NCBI GenBank assembly: GCA_019694455.1
Contig: JAIBBY010000002.1
Coordinates: 124,001-188,000 of the forward strand
Direction of reading: 5' to 3'
Length of the DNA: 64,000 nucleotides
From: Pirellulales bacterium
Lineage (GTDB): Bacteria; Planctomycetota; Planctomycetia; Pirellulales; JAEUIK01
The translations under genes and the position numbers were made by a program. The notes below the pieces were generated by a model. The model was not told the origin of the DNA. It ran no database searches and worked only from the letters and a program-made list of their open reading frames with translations. Below, one piece after another: positions 52,976-62,293 of the stretch (within the stretch, counting starts at the first letter, position 1; each line of letters begins with the position of its first letter).

Positions 52976-55777
52976 ATGTCGCAATCCGAGGACTCTTATC
53001 TCTCGCGCCCCTTTGCGCTGATCACACGGATCGTCATCCAATACCCGGTGACGACGACGGCGCTGGCCATTTTGCTGGCCATTGGCGCGCTGGCGTACAC
53101 GGCCGAGGCGCTGAGCTACAAGACCAGCCGGCTCGATCTGCTCAATCCCAACAGCGACTACAATCGGCTGTGGATTGAGTACATCCAGGAGTTTGGCGAA
53201 GACGACGACGCCGTGGTGGTGGTCGAAGGGGGCAGCCGCGACGATGTGATCCCAGTGCTGGAAGAGGTGTCGCAGGCGCTGGCGCGCGAAGATCAACTGT
53301 TCAACGCGGTGCTGCACGAGGTCAATCTGTCGTCGATCCGCTCCAAAGGTTTGCACTATCTCTCGGCGGAAGAACTGCAAGGCGTCAAAGGCTTTCTCAC
53401 AGGGCTCGGACCGATTGTCGAAGGGGGGCACGACGCCAACTGGTCGCCCCTGAATCTCGGCTTTATGACGCGCGGGCTGGCGGCGCAATTGCAGGCCGAG
53501 CCACGCGCCAGCGCCGATCGGCCCACCCAAAGCGAAGTGCAGCTCGAACGGCTCTCGACCAGTCTGTTGGGGGTCTTGAGTCAACGCTCGCGCTATCAAT
53601 CGCCGTGGCCGCAGATGCCAGCGTCGTTCGCCACGCTGAGCGAGCTGAACACTGAGTATCTGTTGACCAACGAAGGTCGGCTGGGCTTTGTGTTGTTGCG
53701 GATGGCGCGCAATCAAGACAGCTTCACGGGCGCGAGCGAGGCCACTGACACGCTGCGCCAGTTAATCGCCCGCAGTCAGGCGCGGCATCCGGAGGTGAAG
53801 ATCGGCCTGACCGGCTTGCCGATCATGGAAGACGACGAGATGCGCTCCAGCCAAAGCTCAATGTTTTGGGCCAGCGTGCTGTCGTTCATCGGCGTGGGTT
53901 TGTTGTTCATCGCCGGCTTTGGCGGACTGCGGCACGCGCTGCTTGCCAATCTGGTGCTGTTGATCGGCATGGCCTGGTCGTTTGGCTATGTGACTCTGGT
54001 CGTCGGCCATTTGAACATCTTGAGCGTTTCGTTCACGGTGACGCTGATCGGCATCGGCATCGACTATGGCATTCACTACATCGCGCGCTATATGCAGCTA
54101 CGCGAGCACATGCGCAACGCGGGCGACGCGCTGGTGGCGACCAGCCGCACCATCAGCCCGGCGATTCTCACCGGCGCGGTGGCCACGGCCATTTCGTTCT
54201 TTGCGGCGGGCAGCACCAGCTTCACCGGAGTCGCCGAGTTAGGCATCATCGCCGGCGGCGGCATCTTGCTGTGCGCGGTGGCCCAGTTGGTCGTTTTGCC
54301 CGCCACCGTGCAACTGATCGATCGCACGTCGTGGGGCCGGTCGATGCCGCAGCCGCTGCCGGTGCATAGTTGGATCGAACCTTTAATGCGCGCGCCGCGG
54401 GCCTTGTGCCTGGTGACGAGCCTGGCCACGGTCTTCGTCAGCGCGGGCATGACACGGCTATGGTACGACAGCAACCTGCTCAACATGCAGCCCGAGGGGC
54501 TGGAAAGCGTGGAGCTGGAGCGCAAGCTGCTGGCCGAGACGAATCAAAGCGTGTGGTACGCGTTGTCGATGGCCGACAGCCGCGAAGAGCTGCTGGCGCG
54601 CAAGGCGCAGTTTTTGAAGATGCCATCGGTGGAGCGCACAGAAGAGATCGTGTCGATGTTGCCGGCCGATCACGCGGAAAAGAAACCCATCATCGCCGAA
54701 ATCGGCGAGAAGCTGAGCAACCTGCCGGAGCGGCCGCCCGTCATCATGGTCGATCGGCCCGATGAGTTGGGGCGGATCTTTGGCGGCATTCAAGATCAAC
54801 TGGTCCGCGCGGGCCGCAGCGCCGTCACCGCGCGCAACATCGAGCAGATACGCGACATTCTGCGCCGCATGCCGGTGGCCGATTGCTACCGCGCGGTGTA
54901 CCAATTTCAGCAGCACATGGCGGGCGATCTGCTGACCCGCCTGTACGCCTTGCGCTCAATGGCCAACCCCGAGCCGCCAAAGCTCGACGACCTGCCGCCG
55001 AGCTTGGTGCATCGCTTTGTTGGGCAACATGGCCGCTACCTGCTCAAGATCTATGGCCGCGGCAATATCTGGGACATGGAAGCCCTCGGCCGTTTTGTAC
55101 ACGACGTGCGCAAGGTGGATCCGCGCGTGACGGGCAATCCGCTGCAAGCGTACGAGGCTTCGCTCGAAATGAAGCAGAGCTACCAGATGGCCGCGCTGTA
55201 CGCTGGCGTGATTATTGTGACGCTGCTGGCGTTCGACTTCCGCAGTCTCAAATACGCCTGTCTGGCGGCGACGCCGCTCTTGGTGGGGCTATTCCAGATG
55301 TTCGGTCTGTTGGGCTGGCTCGATATTCCGCTGAATCCCGCCAATCTGATCGCGCTGCCGCTGATTCTTGGCATTGGCGTCGACTACGGCGTGCATATCG
55401 TGCATGACTACCGCGAACAGCGCGGGCCCTATCGCATGAGTCCCTCGACCGCCGTGGCGGTGCTCGTCGATTCGCTCACCACCATCGTTGGTTATGGCGC
55501 GTTAATGATCGCCAGCCACAAGGGCTTGCAGAGCCTGGGGCGGGTGCTGTCGATCGGCGTCACTTGTTGCTTGTTCACGTCGATCATCATGTTGCCGGCG
55601 CTACTGCGCTGGATGACGCGGCATCGCAGCGAAGTGGACGACGACGCCGAATTGAACGACGCCGATCGGCACTTGCTCAGGCCGTATCGCCGCGTCGATG
55701 GCGCTCACCCGCCCGGTTATCAGCCCCATACGCCGGTGCGGACACCGCAACCGCTGCCAGAGGTTCGCGTCGCTTAA
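52976..55777 (+). CDS. RND/MMPL-family exporter, HpnN-like
   Basis: 933 residues with two blocks of six membrane helices and two large periplasmic loops, the twofold RND layout. TM4 motifs are VTLIGIGIDYGIHYIARY (near residue 360) and LPLILGIGVDYGVHIVHDY (near 803); the Asp residues carry protons. In this subfamily (MMPL, HpnN) substrates are lipids, e.g. hopanoids. No hopanoid genes are present here. Polar Ser/Pro/Arg tail of about 60 residues. Confidence 0.88.
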   Translation: MSQSEDSYLSRPFALITRIVIQYPVTTTALAILLAIGALAYTAEALSYKTSRLDLLNPNSDYNRLWIEYIQEFGEDDDAVVVVEGGSRDDVIPVLEEVSQALAREDQLFNAVLHEVNLSSIRSKGLHYLSAEELQGVKGFLTGLGPIVEGGHDANWSPLNLGFMTRGLAAQLQAEPRASADRPTQSEVQLERLSTSLLGVLSQRSRYQSPWPQMPASFATLSELNTEYLLTNEGRLGFVLLRMARNQDSFTGASEATDTLRQLIARSQARHPEVKIGLTGLPIMEDDEMRSSQSSMFWASVLSFIGVGLLFIAGFGGLRHALLANLVLLIGMAWSFGYVTLVVGHLNILSVSFTVTLIGIGIDYGIHYIARYMQLREHMRNAGDALVATSRTISPAILTGAVATAISFFAAGSTSFTGVAELGIIAGGGILLCAVAQLVVLPATVQLIDRTSWGRSMPQPLPVHSWIEPLMRAPRALCLVTSLATVFVSAGMTRLWYDSNLLNMQPEGLESVELERKLLAETNQSVWYALSMADSREELLARKAQFLKMPSVERTEEIVSMLPADHAEKKPIIAEIGEKLSNLPERPPVIMVDRPDELGRIFGGIQDQLVRAGRSAVTARNIEQIRDILRRMPVADCYRAVYQFQQHMAGDLLTRLYALRSMANPEPPKLDDLPPSLVHRFVGQHGRYLLKIYGRGNIWDMEALGRFVHDVRKVDPRVTGNPLQAYEASLEMKQSYQMAALYAGVIIVTLLAFDFRSLKYACLAATPLLVGLFQMFGLLGWLDIPLNPANLIALPLILGIGVDYGVHIVHDYREQRGPYRMSPSTAVAVLVDSLTTIVGYGALMIASHKGLQSLGRVLSIGVTCCLFTSIIMLPALLRWMTRHRSEVDDDAELNDADRHLLRPYRRVDGAHPPGYQPHTPVRTPQPLPEVRVA

Positions 55778-55811
55778 GCCTGCATTGGCTCGCAAAGAAT
55801 CACACCGCGCA

Positions 55812-56501
55812 TCACACCAGGTCGCGCAGGCTGGCGATGCCCAACGGTTCGCGGCTGGCCAACGGCTCGCCATACTCCTTGCCGATCGACCAGCCCCAAA
55901 ACGCGGCCTGATCGCGCAGCCGCTCGATGAAGTTGGGACGCGCGTCCTCGCGCCCCGCGATGAACTGGCTGTGATAGCACTCGATCGCCGCCCGCTTCTT
56001 TTCCCAGTGACGGCTGATGTCGATCACGATCGCCGGCTCGGGCACGATGCGCAGATGCACGCAATAGTAATAGATGATGCGCTCGGGATGATGTGGCTCG
56101 CCGGGCAGATCGCTCTTGCTGAGCTTGGCCCAGAAACGGGCCGCCTCGATCAGCGTGGTGGCGGCGACATGATCGGGATGGGCGTCGACCCAGTACGGCG
56201 CCAGCAGCCAGCGCGGCCGCGTGCGGCGAATGACGCCCGCCAGCTTGCGGCGCGATTCGAGATCGGCCTCAAGGCTGCGGTTGGCCAGGTCCAGATTCTC
56301 GCGCCAGTCGAGGCCCAGGATCTTGGTGGCCGCCGCCGTTTCGCGAGCGCGGGTTTCCAGCGAGCCGTGGGGGGTGGGCTCGCCACTGGTCAGGTCGAGC
56401 ACGCCCACGCGCAAGCCGTCTTGCTTGAGTTGCAAAATGGTCCCGGCGGCCCCGAGTTCGGCGTCGTCGGGGTGGGGGGCAATCACCAGCACGTCGAGCA
56501 T
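55812..56501 (-). CDS. bshB1: PIG-L deacetylase, BshB1-like
   Basis: 229 residues from ATG 56501. Zinc motif HPDDAELG at residues 10-17, with the third ligand in DAHPDHVAA. The sequence follows BshB1, which deacetylates GlcNAc-malate in bacillithiol synthesis; blocks TSGEPTPHGS and YYYCVHLRIVPEP are typical. Other bacillithiol genes (bshA, bshC) are not in the window, so assignment to that pathway is likely but not certain. Confidence 0.85.
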   Translation of the reverse strand: MLDVLVIAPHPDDAELGAAGTILQLKQDGLRVGVLDLTSGEPTPHGSLETRARETAAATKILGLDWRENLDLANRSLEADLESRRKLAGVIRRTRPRWLLAPYWVDAHPDHVAATTLIEAARFWAKLSKSDLPGEPHHPERIIYYYCVHLRIVPEPAIVIDISRHWEKKRAAIECYHSQFIAGREDARPNFIERLRDQAAFWGWSIGKEYGEPLASREPLGIASLRDLV

Positions 56502-56691
56502 GCGGTTTCCTTGGTCGGTCAGAGGTTGGTTGCTAGCTGCCAAAGGCGGCTTGTCATGCTCCCGCTAGCGTCACCGTTGCGCCCAATCTGACCGCTGCCG
56601 CGGGAAAGATCAATTGATATGGACCGCGCAGGCGCCATTTGGGACCATTTGGCGCTCAACCTCGCGGGGCGGCACTTTGATTGCGCGCAAC

Positions 56692-56916
56692 ATGATCTGT
56701 GATTGCCGTCGCCGAAGCATTGCGCTGCCGCTGGCCGCCATCGCGTTGACGATGCTGACCGCCATCGCTGGTTGCAGCGCCGAGGCGCTGCGCGAAGATC
56801 GCTTCAACGATCCGGCCTGGACCCAAAATCTGCGCCCCGCTGATCCGGTCAAGTCCGACCCGTGGGGCCTTTCGAGCCGAGCGCGGCAAATCGAATCGAA
56901 CATGGGCGTTCGCTAA
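56692..56916 (+). CDS. Very small lipoprotein
   Basis: 74 residues. The signal ends TAIAGC, a good lipobox. The mature part of about 45 residues is polar, with DPAWTQNLRPADPVKSDPWG. No family recognised; the frame is open from 56614 but the lipoprotein signal decides the start. The same small gene class is common in planctomycetes. Confidence 0.65.
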   Translation: MICDCRRRSIALPLAAIALTMLTAIAGCSAEALREDRFNDPAWTQNLRPADPVKSDPWGLSSRARQIESNMGVR

Positions 56917-57019
56917 AGGCCCGTTCGTGGCTCAAGCCGACAGCGCCGTTGCTTGCGTAGACCAGACCGCATCGTTAGGCTCGCGACAGCCAGGTTGAAT
57001 TGCCGCCACGGAGAGCCGA

Positions 57020-58534
57020 ATGTCCGACGCCGATCGATTGTTTGCCGAAGTGCGCGAGCATGCGCGTCAGACCGCGCTGTTGGCGTCGACCGCCAGCGTG
57101 CTGGAATGGGACGAGCGCACCTACATGCCCGGCGCCGCCGGCGAGTATCGGGCCGAACAGATTGCGCAGTTGGCGGGCATGGCGCATGCGCGCTGGGTGG
57201 ACGAGCGCTTTGGCGACAACCTGACGCGACTGGCCGATCAACTGCATGGCGACCGCACGACCGCCATCGGCGCCACGGTCGCCGAACTCAAGCGGCAGTA
57301 CGACAAGAAGACGCGACTGCCCCAGTCGCTGGTCGAAGAACTGGCGCGCACCTCGATCTTAGGGCAACAGGTATGGAGCGAGGCGCGGCGCGACGACGAC
57401 TTTGCTCACCTGCGTCCGGTGCTGGAAAAGTTGTTCGACCTCAAACGGGCCGAGGCCGCGGCGCTGGGCTATCGCGATTCGATCTACGACCCCTTGCTCG
57501 ACGAGTTTGAGCCCGGCGCCTCGACCGCGGAGGTGCGCGCGGTGCTTGCCGCGCTGCGCGACGCGCTGACACCGCTGGCCCGGGCGATCGCCGGCAGCGG
57601 ACGCCGGCCTGATGTGTCGCTGCTCGAGCGCCAGTACCCGGTGGACGCGCAGCGCGAGTTTGCCCGCGCGGCCGCGGCGCGCGTGGGCTTTGACTTCGCG
57701 CGCGGCCGGCTGGACACCACGGCGCACCCGTTTTGCGCCAGTCTGGGACCGCACGACATTCGCCTGACCACGCGCTACAGCGAGCGTGAATTTTGCGACG
57801 CCTTTTTTGGCACCTTGCACGAAGCGGGGCACGGACTGTACGAACAAGGACTGCCACCCGACGAGTTTGGCCTGCCGCTGGGCGAAGCGATGTCATTAGG
57901 CATTCACGAGTCGCAGTCGCGGCTATGGGAAAACCTGGTGGGCCGCAGTCGGGCGTTTTGGGAGCATTTGTTTCCCGCTGCGCGCAGCGCTTTTCCGCAG
58001 ACGCTGGCGTCGACTTCGCTGGACGACTTCTACTTCGCCATCAACGACGTGCGGCCGTCGCTCATTCGCGTGGAGGCGGATGAAGTGACCTATAACTTGC
58101 ATATCTTTGTCCGCTTTGAATTGGAGCAGGCCCTGCTGGCCGATGACCTGCGCGTGGCCGATCTGCCAGCCGCCTGGAACGAAAGGTATCGCGACTATCT
58201 CGGCCTCACGCCGCCCAGCGACGCGGTTGGCGTGCTACAAGACATACATTGGAGCGGCGGCGCGATCGGCTACTTTCCGACCTACGCGCTGGGCAACCTG
58301 TACGCCGCCCAGTTCTTTGAACAGGCCGAGTCGGAGGTTGGTCCCTTGAACGAGCAGTTTCGGCGTGGAGAGTTTCAACCGCTGCTGGGCTGGCTGCGCC
58401 AGAAGATTCATCGCCACGGCCGGCGGGTGCGCGCGGCGGAACTAGTGCAGGAGGTCACCGGCAGGCCCTTGTCGCACGAACCGCTGTTACGGCATCTGGA
58501 GCGTAAACTGGGGCCGCTGTACGGCATGAAATAG
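57020..58534 (+). CDS. Carboxypeptidase Taq (M32 family)
   Basis: 504 residues, the usual size. Zinc site HEAGH is at 267-271, with the third ligand in GIHESQSRLWEN. It removes C-terminal amino acids from peptides in the cytoplasm. The conserved RLTTRYSEREF and LHEAGHGLYEQGL blocks agree. It is followed directly by a terminator and is thus the last gene of its transcript. Confidence 0.93.
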   Translation: MSDADRLFAEVREHARQTALLASTASVLEWDERTYMPGAAGEYRAEQIAQLAGMAHARWVDERFGDNLTRLADQLHGDRTTAIGATVAELKRQYDKKTRLPQSLVEELARTSILGQQVWSEARRDDDFAHLRPVLEKLFDLKRAEAAALGYRDSIYDPLLDEFEPGASTAEVRAVLAALRDALTPLARAIAGSGRRPDVSLLERQYPVDAQREFARAAAARVGFDFARGRLDTTAHPFCASLGPHDIRLTTRYSEREFCDAFFGTLHEAGHGLYEQGLPPDEFGLPLGEAMSLGIHESQSRLWENLVGRSRAFWEHLFPAARSAFPQTLASTSLDDFYFAINDVRPSLIRVEADEVTYNLHIFVRFELEQALLADDLRVADLPAAWNERYRDYLGLTPPSDAVGVLQDIHWSGGAIGYFPTYALGNLYAAQFFEQAESEVGPLNEQFRRGEFQPLLGWLRQKIHRHGRRVRAAELVQEVTGRPLSHEPLLRHLERKLGPLYGMK

Positions 58535-58554
58535 CCGCAATTGCGGCGGTTTTT
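58534..58554 (+). terminator. Rho-independent terminator after the carboxypeptidase gene
   Basis: A perfect 14-base palindrome GCCGCAATTGCGGC (58534-58547) overlaps the stop codon by one base and is followed by GG and TTTTT. The stem has five G-C-rich pairs with loop AATT. Confidence 0.65.
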
Positions 58555-58573
58555 GGGTGGTGGGTCGAGTTGC

Positions 58574-58602
58574 TTGACACTACCACGCGACACAAGTAGA
58601 AG
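58574..58602 (+). promoter_or_regulatory. Promoter of pheA
   Basis: A perfect -35 box TTGACA (58574-58579) and TAGAAG (58597-58602) are 17 bases apart, 20 bases after the terminator. Transcription would begin near 58609, about 58 bases ahead of the pheA ATG. Confidence 0.65.
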
Positions 58603-58666
58603 TGGGGCCAGTGTTTAGCCGCTTGGCGGAGGTTCATCCGCGCGACCATAGCCAGATAGTTCGCCG

Positions 58667-59788
58667 ATGGCCAAAGAAAGCCGTCCTTCCAAAGCCCCTC
58701 GCGGCGCCGCTCGCGCGCCGAATCTGGCGCAATTGCGCAATCAGATCGACAAGCTCGATAAAGAAATCACCCGACTGGCGAACGAGCGCGCGCGGCTGGC
58801 CGTCGAAATCGGCAAGCTCAAGGAAGCCAACGGCAGGCCGTGTTACGACCCCGCTCGCGAAGAAGAAGTCATCAACCGCGCCATGGAGAATAGTCGCGGG
58901 CCCCTATCGCCGGAGTGCATCCGGGCGGTGTTTCGCGAACTGATCAGCGGATCGCGCTCTTTGGAAAAGCGGTTGCGGGTAGCCTACCTGGGACCGGAGT
59001 ACACCTACAGCCATCTGGCCGCGCTCGAGCGGTTTGGCGAGTGCGTCGAGTTCAACCCGGTGGCCACCATTCCGGCCGTGTTCGAGGAAGTGAACCGCGG
59101 CCATGCCGATTTCGGCCTGGTGCCGCTGGAGAACTCGACCGATGGCCGTGTGGCCGACACGCTCGATATGTTCACGCGCTTGCCGGTGCGCATCTGCGGC
59201 GAGGTGCAACTGCGGATCCACCACAATCTGCTGGCTCGCTGCCAGCGTTCGGAAATCATCGAGGTATACAGTCGTCCGCAGGCGCTGTCGCAATGCCGCA
59301 ATTGGATCGCCAAGCATCTGCCGCAGGTGCGTCCCGTGGAGGTGATGAGCACGGCCACCGCGGCGCAATTGGCGCGCGACAAGCAAGGCGCGGCGGCCAT
59401 CGCCAGCGCGGCGGCGGCGGCGCACTACAGCCTGGAAGTGGTCGCCCGCAATATCGAGGACCAGTCGGGCAATCTCACGCGCTTTGCGGTGATTGGGGAG
59501 AAATCAGCCGCCCGAACCGGGCACGACATGTCGGCGGTGATGTTCGAGATCGAGCATCGGCCGGGGGCATTGGCCGACGCCATGGCGGTGTTCAAGCGCA
59601 ATCGGCTGAACATGACCTGGATCGAGTCGTTTCCGATCGCGCGGCCCGAAGGGGGTTACATGTTCTTTGTCGAACTGGTGGGGCACGAGAACGACGCCCG
59701 CGTGCAACGGGCGATTGGCATGCTGGCTCGCAAGACGCTGCGGTTCGAGGTGCTGGGATCGTACCCCCGCAGCGCGCCGGTCGATTGA
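58667..59788 (+). CDS. pheA: Chorismate mutase/prephenate dehydratase
   Basis: 373 residues in three domains. Residues ~18-95 are an AroQ-type chorismate mutase (LRNQIDKLDKEITRLANERA). Residues ~105-285 are prephenate dehydratase (YLGPEYTYSHLAALERFG, LVPLENSTDG, GNLTRFAVIG). Residues ~295-370 are an ACT domain (FEIEHRPGALADAMAVF, ..TWIESFP) for feedback inhibition by phenylalanine. It makes phenylpyruvate from chorismate. aroF follows 99 bases on, so the two may form an aromatic amino-acid unit. Confidence 0.95.
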   Translation: MAKESRPSKAPRGAARAPNLAQLRNQIDKLDKEITRLANERARLAVEIGKLKEANGRPCYDPAREEEVINRAMENSRGPLSPECIRAVFRELISGSRSLEKRLRVAYLGPEYTYSHLAALERFGECVEFNPVATIPAVFEEVNRGHADFGLVPLENSTDGRVADTLDMFTRLPVRICGEVQLRIHHNLLARCQRSEIIEVYSRPQALSQCRNWIAKHLPQVRPVEVMSTATAAQLARDKQGAAAIASAAAAAHYSLEVVARNIEDQSGNLTRFAVIGEKSAARTGHDMSAVMFEIEHRPGALADAMAVFKRNRLNMTWIESFPIARPEGGYMFFVELVGHENDARVQRAIGMLARKTLRFEVLGSYPRSAPVD

Positions 59789-59829
59789 GCCCGCGGCGAT
59801 CGGGGCCCTAGCTGATTGGGGCCATTTCT

Positions 59830-59853
59830 GGCTAGAATACTGGGTTTCTAGCC
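59830..59853 (+). other. Stem-loop in front of aroF
   Basis: A perfect eight-base stem GGCTAGAA (59830-59837) with TTCTAGCC (59846-59853) around an eight-base loop. No T-run follows. It lies 34 bases before the aroF start and could influence aroF expression or stability of the pheA transcript end. Confidence 0.5.
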
Positions 59854-59887
59854 GTCCTGGCCCTGCCCCATAGCCCTAGGTAGTCCC

Positions 59888-60934
59888 GTGATCATCGTCC
59901 TCAAACCCGGCGTCGACGAGGCCGCCATTCAACATGTCGTCGAGCGCATCGAGTCGCTTGGCCTCAAGGCGCACCTCAGTCGCGGCACATATCGCACCAT
60001 CATTGGGGTGATTGGCGACGAGGCCAAGTTGCAAACGGCGCCCCTGTCGGCCATCCCTGGCGTGGCGCAAGTCATGCCCGTCATGCCCCCCTTCAAACTC
60101 GCCAGCATCGAGGCGCACGGCGAGCCGAGCATTGTCGACGTGGCGGGGGTGAAGATTGGCGGCGGCTACCTGGCGATGATCTCCGGTCCCTGCGCGATCG
60201 AGAACTACGATCGGCTCGACCAGATTGCCGGGGCCATCAAGGCGGCGGGCGCCAACATCTTGCGCGGCGGCGCCTTCAAGCCCCGCACTAGCCCCTACGC
60301 GTTTCAAGGACTGGGCGAGGAAGGGCTCAAGATCTTGCGCGAGGTGGGAGACAAGCACGGCATGCCGGTGGTCACCGAGGTGATGGATCCGCGGCGCGTG
60401 GAAGTCGTGGCGCAATACGCCGACATGATTCAGATCGGCGCCCGCAACATGCAGAACTTTTCGCTGCTGACCGAGGTGGGCAAGGCGCACAAGCCGGTGC
60501 TGCTCAAGCGCGGGATGAGCGCCACGGCCAAAGACCTGCTCATGAGCGCGGAATATGTCATGTCGGAAGGGACCGCCGAAGTGGTGCTGTGCGAGCGCGG
60601 CGTGAAGAGCTTCGATACCGACACGCGCAACCTGTTCGACGTGGCCTGCGTGCCGCTCATCAAGACGTTGTCGCACCTGCCGATCATTGTTGATCCGAGC
60701 CATGCCACGGGCCGCCCCGATCTCATCCCCGCCTGTGCCTTGGCTGGGTTGGCCGCCGGCGCCGACGGTGTGCATATCGAGGTTCACAATTGCCCTGAGG
60801 AGGCGCTCTCCGATGGGCAGCAGGCGTTGCTGCCTGAGCAATATGCCGAGATTGCCAAACAGATGAGGGCCTTAGCGGGGGTGCTCGGCAAGCGCTTCGC
60901 CGAGATGGAGCCAGCGACGGCGGGGGCCCGCTGA
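59888..60934 (+). CDS. aroF: 3-deoxy-7-phosphoheptulonate synthase (DAHP synthase)
   Basis: 348 residues, starting at GTG 59888. An N-terminal ferredoxin-like regulatory domain (residues 1-70) precedes the barrel, as in the type I-beta enzymes of Bacillus and Thermotoga. Barrel signatures are [26 protein letters not shown] and VDPSHATGR. It condenses PEP and erythrose-4-phosphate, the first step of the shikimate pathway. The stop and the tpiA start share a base (TGATG), so they are coupled. Confidence 0.95.
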   Translation: MIIVLKPGVDEAAIQHVVERIESLGLKAHLSRGTYRTIIGVIGDEAKLQTAPLSAIPGVAQVMPVMPPFKLASIEAHGEPSIVDVAGVKIGGGYLAMISGPCAIENYDRLDQIAGAIKAAGANILRGGAFKPRTSPYAFQGLGEEGLKILREVGDKHGMPVVTEVMDPRRVEVVAQYADMIQIGARNMQNFSLLTEVGKAHKPVLLKRGMSATAKDLLMSAEYVMSEGTAEVVLCERGVKSFDTDTRNLFDVACVPLIKTLSHLPIIVDPSHATGRPDLIPACALAGLAAGADGVHIEVHNCPEEALSDGQQALLPEQYAEIAKQMRALAGVLGKRFAEMEPATAGAR

Positions 60935-61704
60935 TGCGACGCAAGCTCATCGCCGGAAACTGGAAGATGCACCTGGCTCGCGAATCGGCCGTGTCGCTGG
61001 CGCGCGAAGTGGCCAAAGGGGCTGGCGGCAATGCTTCAGTCGATTTGGCCATTTGCCCGCCATTTGTCTATCTCGATGCCGTTGCCGGCGCGCTGGCCGG
61101 TACACGCGTGGGGCTTGGCGCACAAGATATGTATCACGAGCCGCAAGGCGCCTTCACTGGCGAGATCAGCGCCGCGATGCTGCTCGATCTGGGCTGCCAG
61201 TACGTCATCTTGGGACATTCGGAGCGCCGGCATGTGCTCGGCGAGACCGACCAGGCGATCAACCAAAAGACCTTGGCCGCCCTGGCCGCCGCGGTGGGCG
61301 GAAAATCGCTGACGCCGATCGTGTGCGTGGGCGAGCTATTGGCCGAGCGCGAGGCGGGCCGCACCGGCGCGGTGATTCAATCGCAGGTCGCCGGGTCGCT
61401 GGCGGGGCTGTCGCCGGCGCAAATGGAGCGGGTGATCATCGCCTACGAGCCGGTTTGGGCGATCGGCACCGGCAAGGTGGCCACGCCTGAGCAGGCCGAA
61501 GAGGTGCATAGAGACCTTCGCAAGCTTTTGGCGGAGCGATACAATGCCGCGACTGCCGGCGCCGTGCGAATTTTGTACGGCGGCAGCGTCAAGCCAGACA
61601 ACGCCGGGCAGTTGATGGCCCAGCCCAATATCGACGGCGCCCTGGTGGGAGGCGCCAGCCTCAAGGCCGTCGATTTTTTGGGCATTGCCGCCGCCGCGGG
61701 CTGA
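60934..61704 (+). CDS. tpiA: Triosephosphate isomerase
   Basis: 256 residues. Catalytic residues are Lys11 (AGNWKMH), His95 (ILGHSERR) and Glu172 (AYEPVWAIGTG); the phosphate loop is ILYGGSVKPDN. It interconverts dihydroxyacetone phosphate and glyceraldehyde-3-phosphate. Its start overlaps the aroF stop by one base, giving a central-metabolism operon that continues with secG. Confidence 0.96.
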   Translation: MRRKLIAGNWKMHLARESAVSLAREVAKGAGGNASVDLAICPPFVYLDAVAGALAGTRVGLGAQDMYHEPQGAFTGEISAAMLLDLGCQYVILGHSERRHVLGETDQAINQKTLAALAAAVGGKSLTPIVCVGELLAEREAGRTGAVIQSQVAGSLAGLSPAQMERVIIAYEPVWAIGTGKVATPEQAEEVHRDLRKLLAERYNAATAGAVRILYGGSVKPDNAGQLMAQPNIDGALVGGASLKAVDFLGIAAAAG

Positions 61705-61760
61705 CCGGCAACCTCCGCGAACCGATCGTGGCTGGCCCTCGTGGCCGCACTGGAGTGAAT

Positions 61761-62222
61761 ATGGAATACGTGTTGATGACACTGCTCTTGCTGGTGGCCC
61801 TGTTCTTGATCTTGCTGGTGCTCATCCAGCGCGGTCGAGGGGGCGGGCTGGCAGGCGCGTTCGGCGGCATGGGCGGCCAAAGCGCGTTCGGCGCCAAAGC
61901 GGGCGATCTGTTCACGCGGATCACCATTGTGGTGGCCACCGTGTGGATTTTGCTCTGCGTGGTGACGATCAAGTACCTCAGTAGCTCAGGCGACATCGTG
62001 AGCGGCTTGGGGCAAACCAATCCGGCGCCACCGATTGGCGGCGGCGCGCCGGCCAGCGCTCCCAGCAGCGCGCCGGCGACAACTCCACCCGCCACTACGC
62101 CTCCGCCAGCGACCACGCCCCCGGCAGGCGAAGGCGCCGCTGCCACGCCGTCGGCTACTGAAGCGCCGGCCAGCGAACCCGCGGCGGCGACTCCCCCGGC
62201 GGCCGAGACACCCACCCCTTAA
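61761..62222 (+). CDS. secG: Preprotein translocase subunit SecG, with long C-terminal tail
   Basis: 153 residues. The SecG part has two membrane helices (3-24 and 48-70) and the conserved loop RGRGGGLAGAFGGMG with the following GQSAFGAKAGDLFTRIT. Normal SecG is about 75-110 residues; residues ~85-153 form an Ala/Pro/Thr-rich tail of low complexity (repeats of the ATTPPATTPP type). It helps SecYE export proteins. The position between tpiA and yicC suits a conserved operon. Confidence 0.92.
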   Translation: MEYVLMTLLLLVALFLILLVLIQRGRGGGLAGAFGGMGGQSAFGAKAGDLFTRITIVVATVWILLCVVTIKYLSSSGDIVSGLGQTNPAPPIGGGAPASAPSSAPATTPPATTPPPATTPPAGEGAAATPSATEAPASEPAAATPPAAETPTP

Positions 62223-62293
62223 TCGCGCGTTGTCGACAGCGGCTAGCGCCGCGGACTAGAGACCGCCCCGCGGATCGTCAGGAGCGAATTGCC

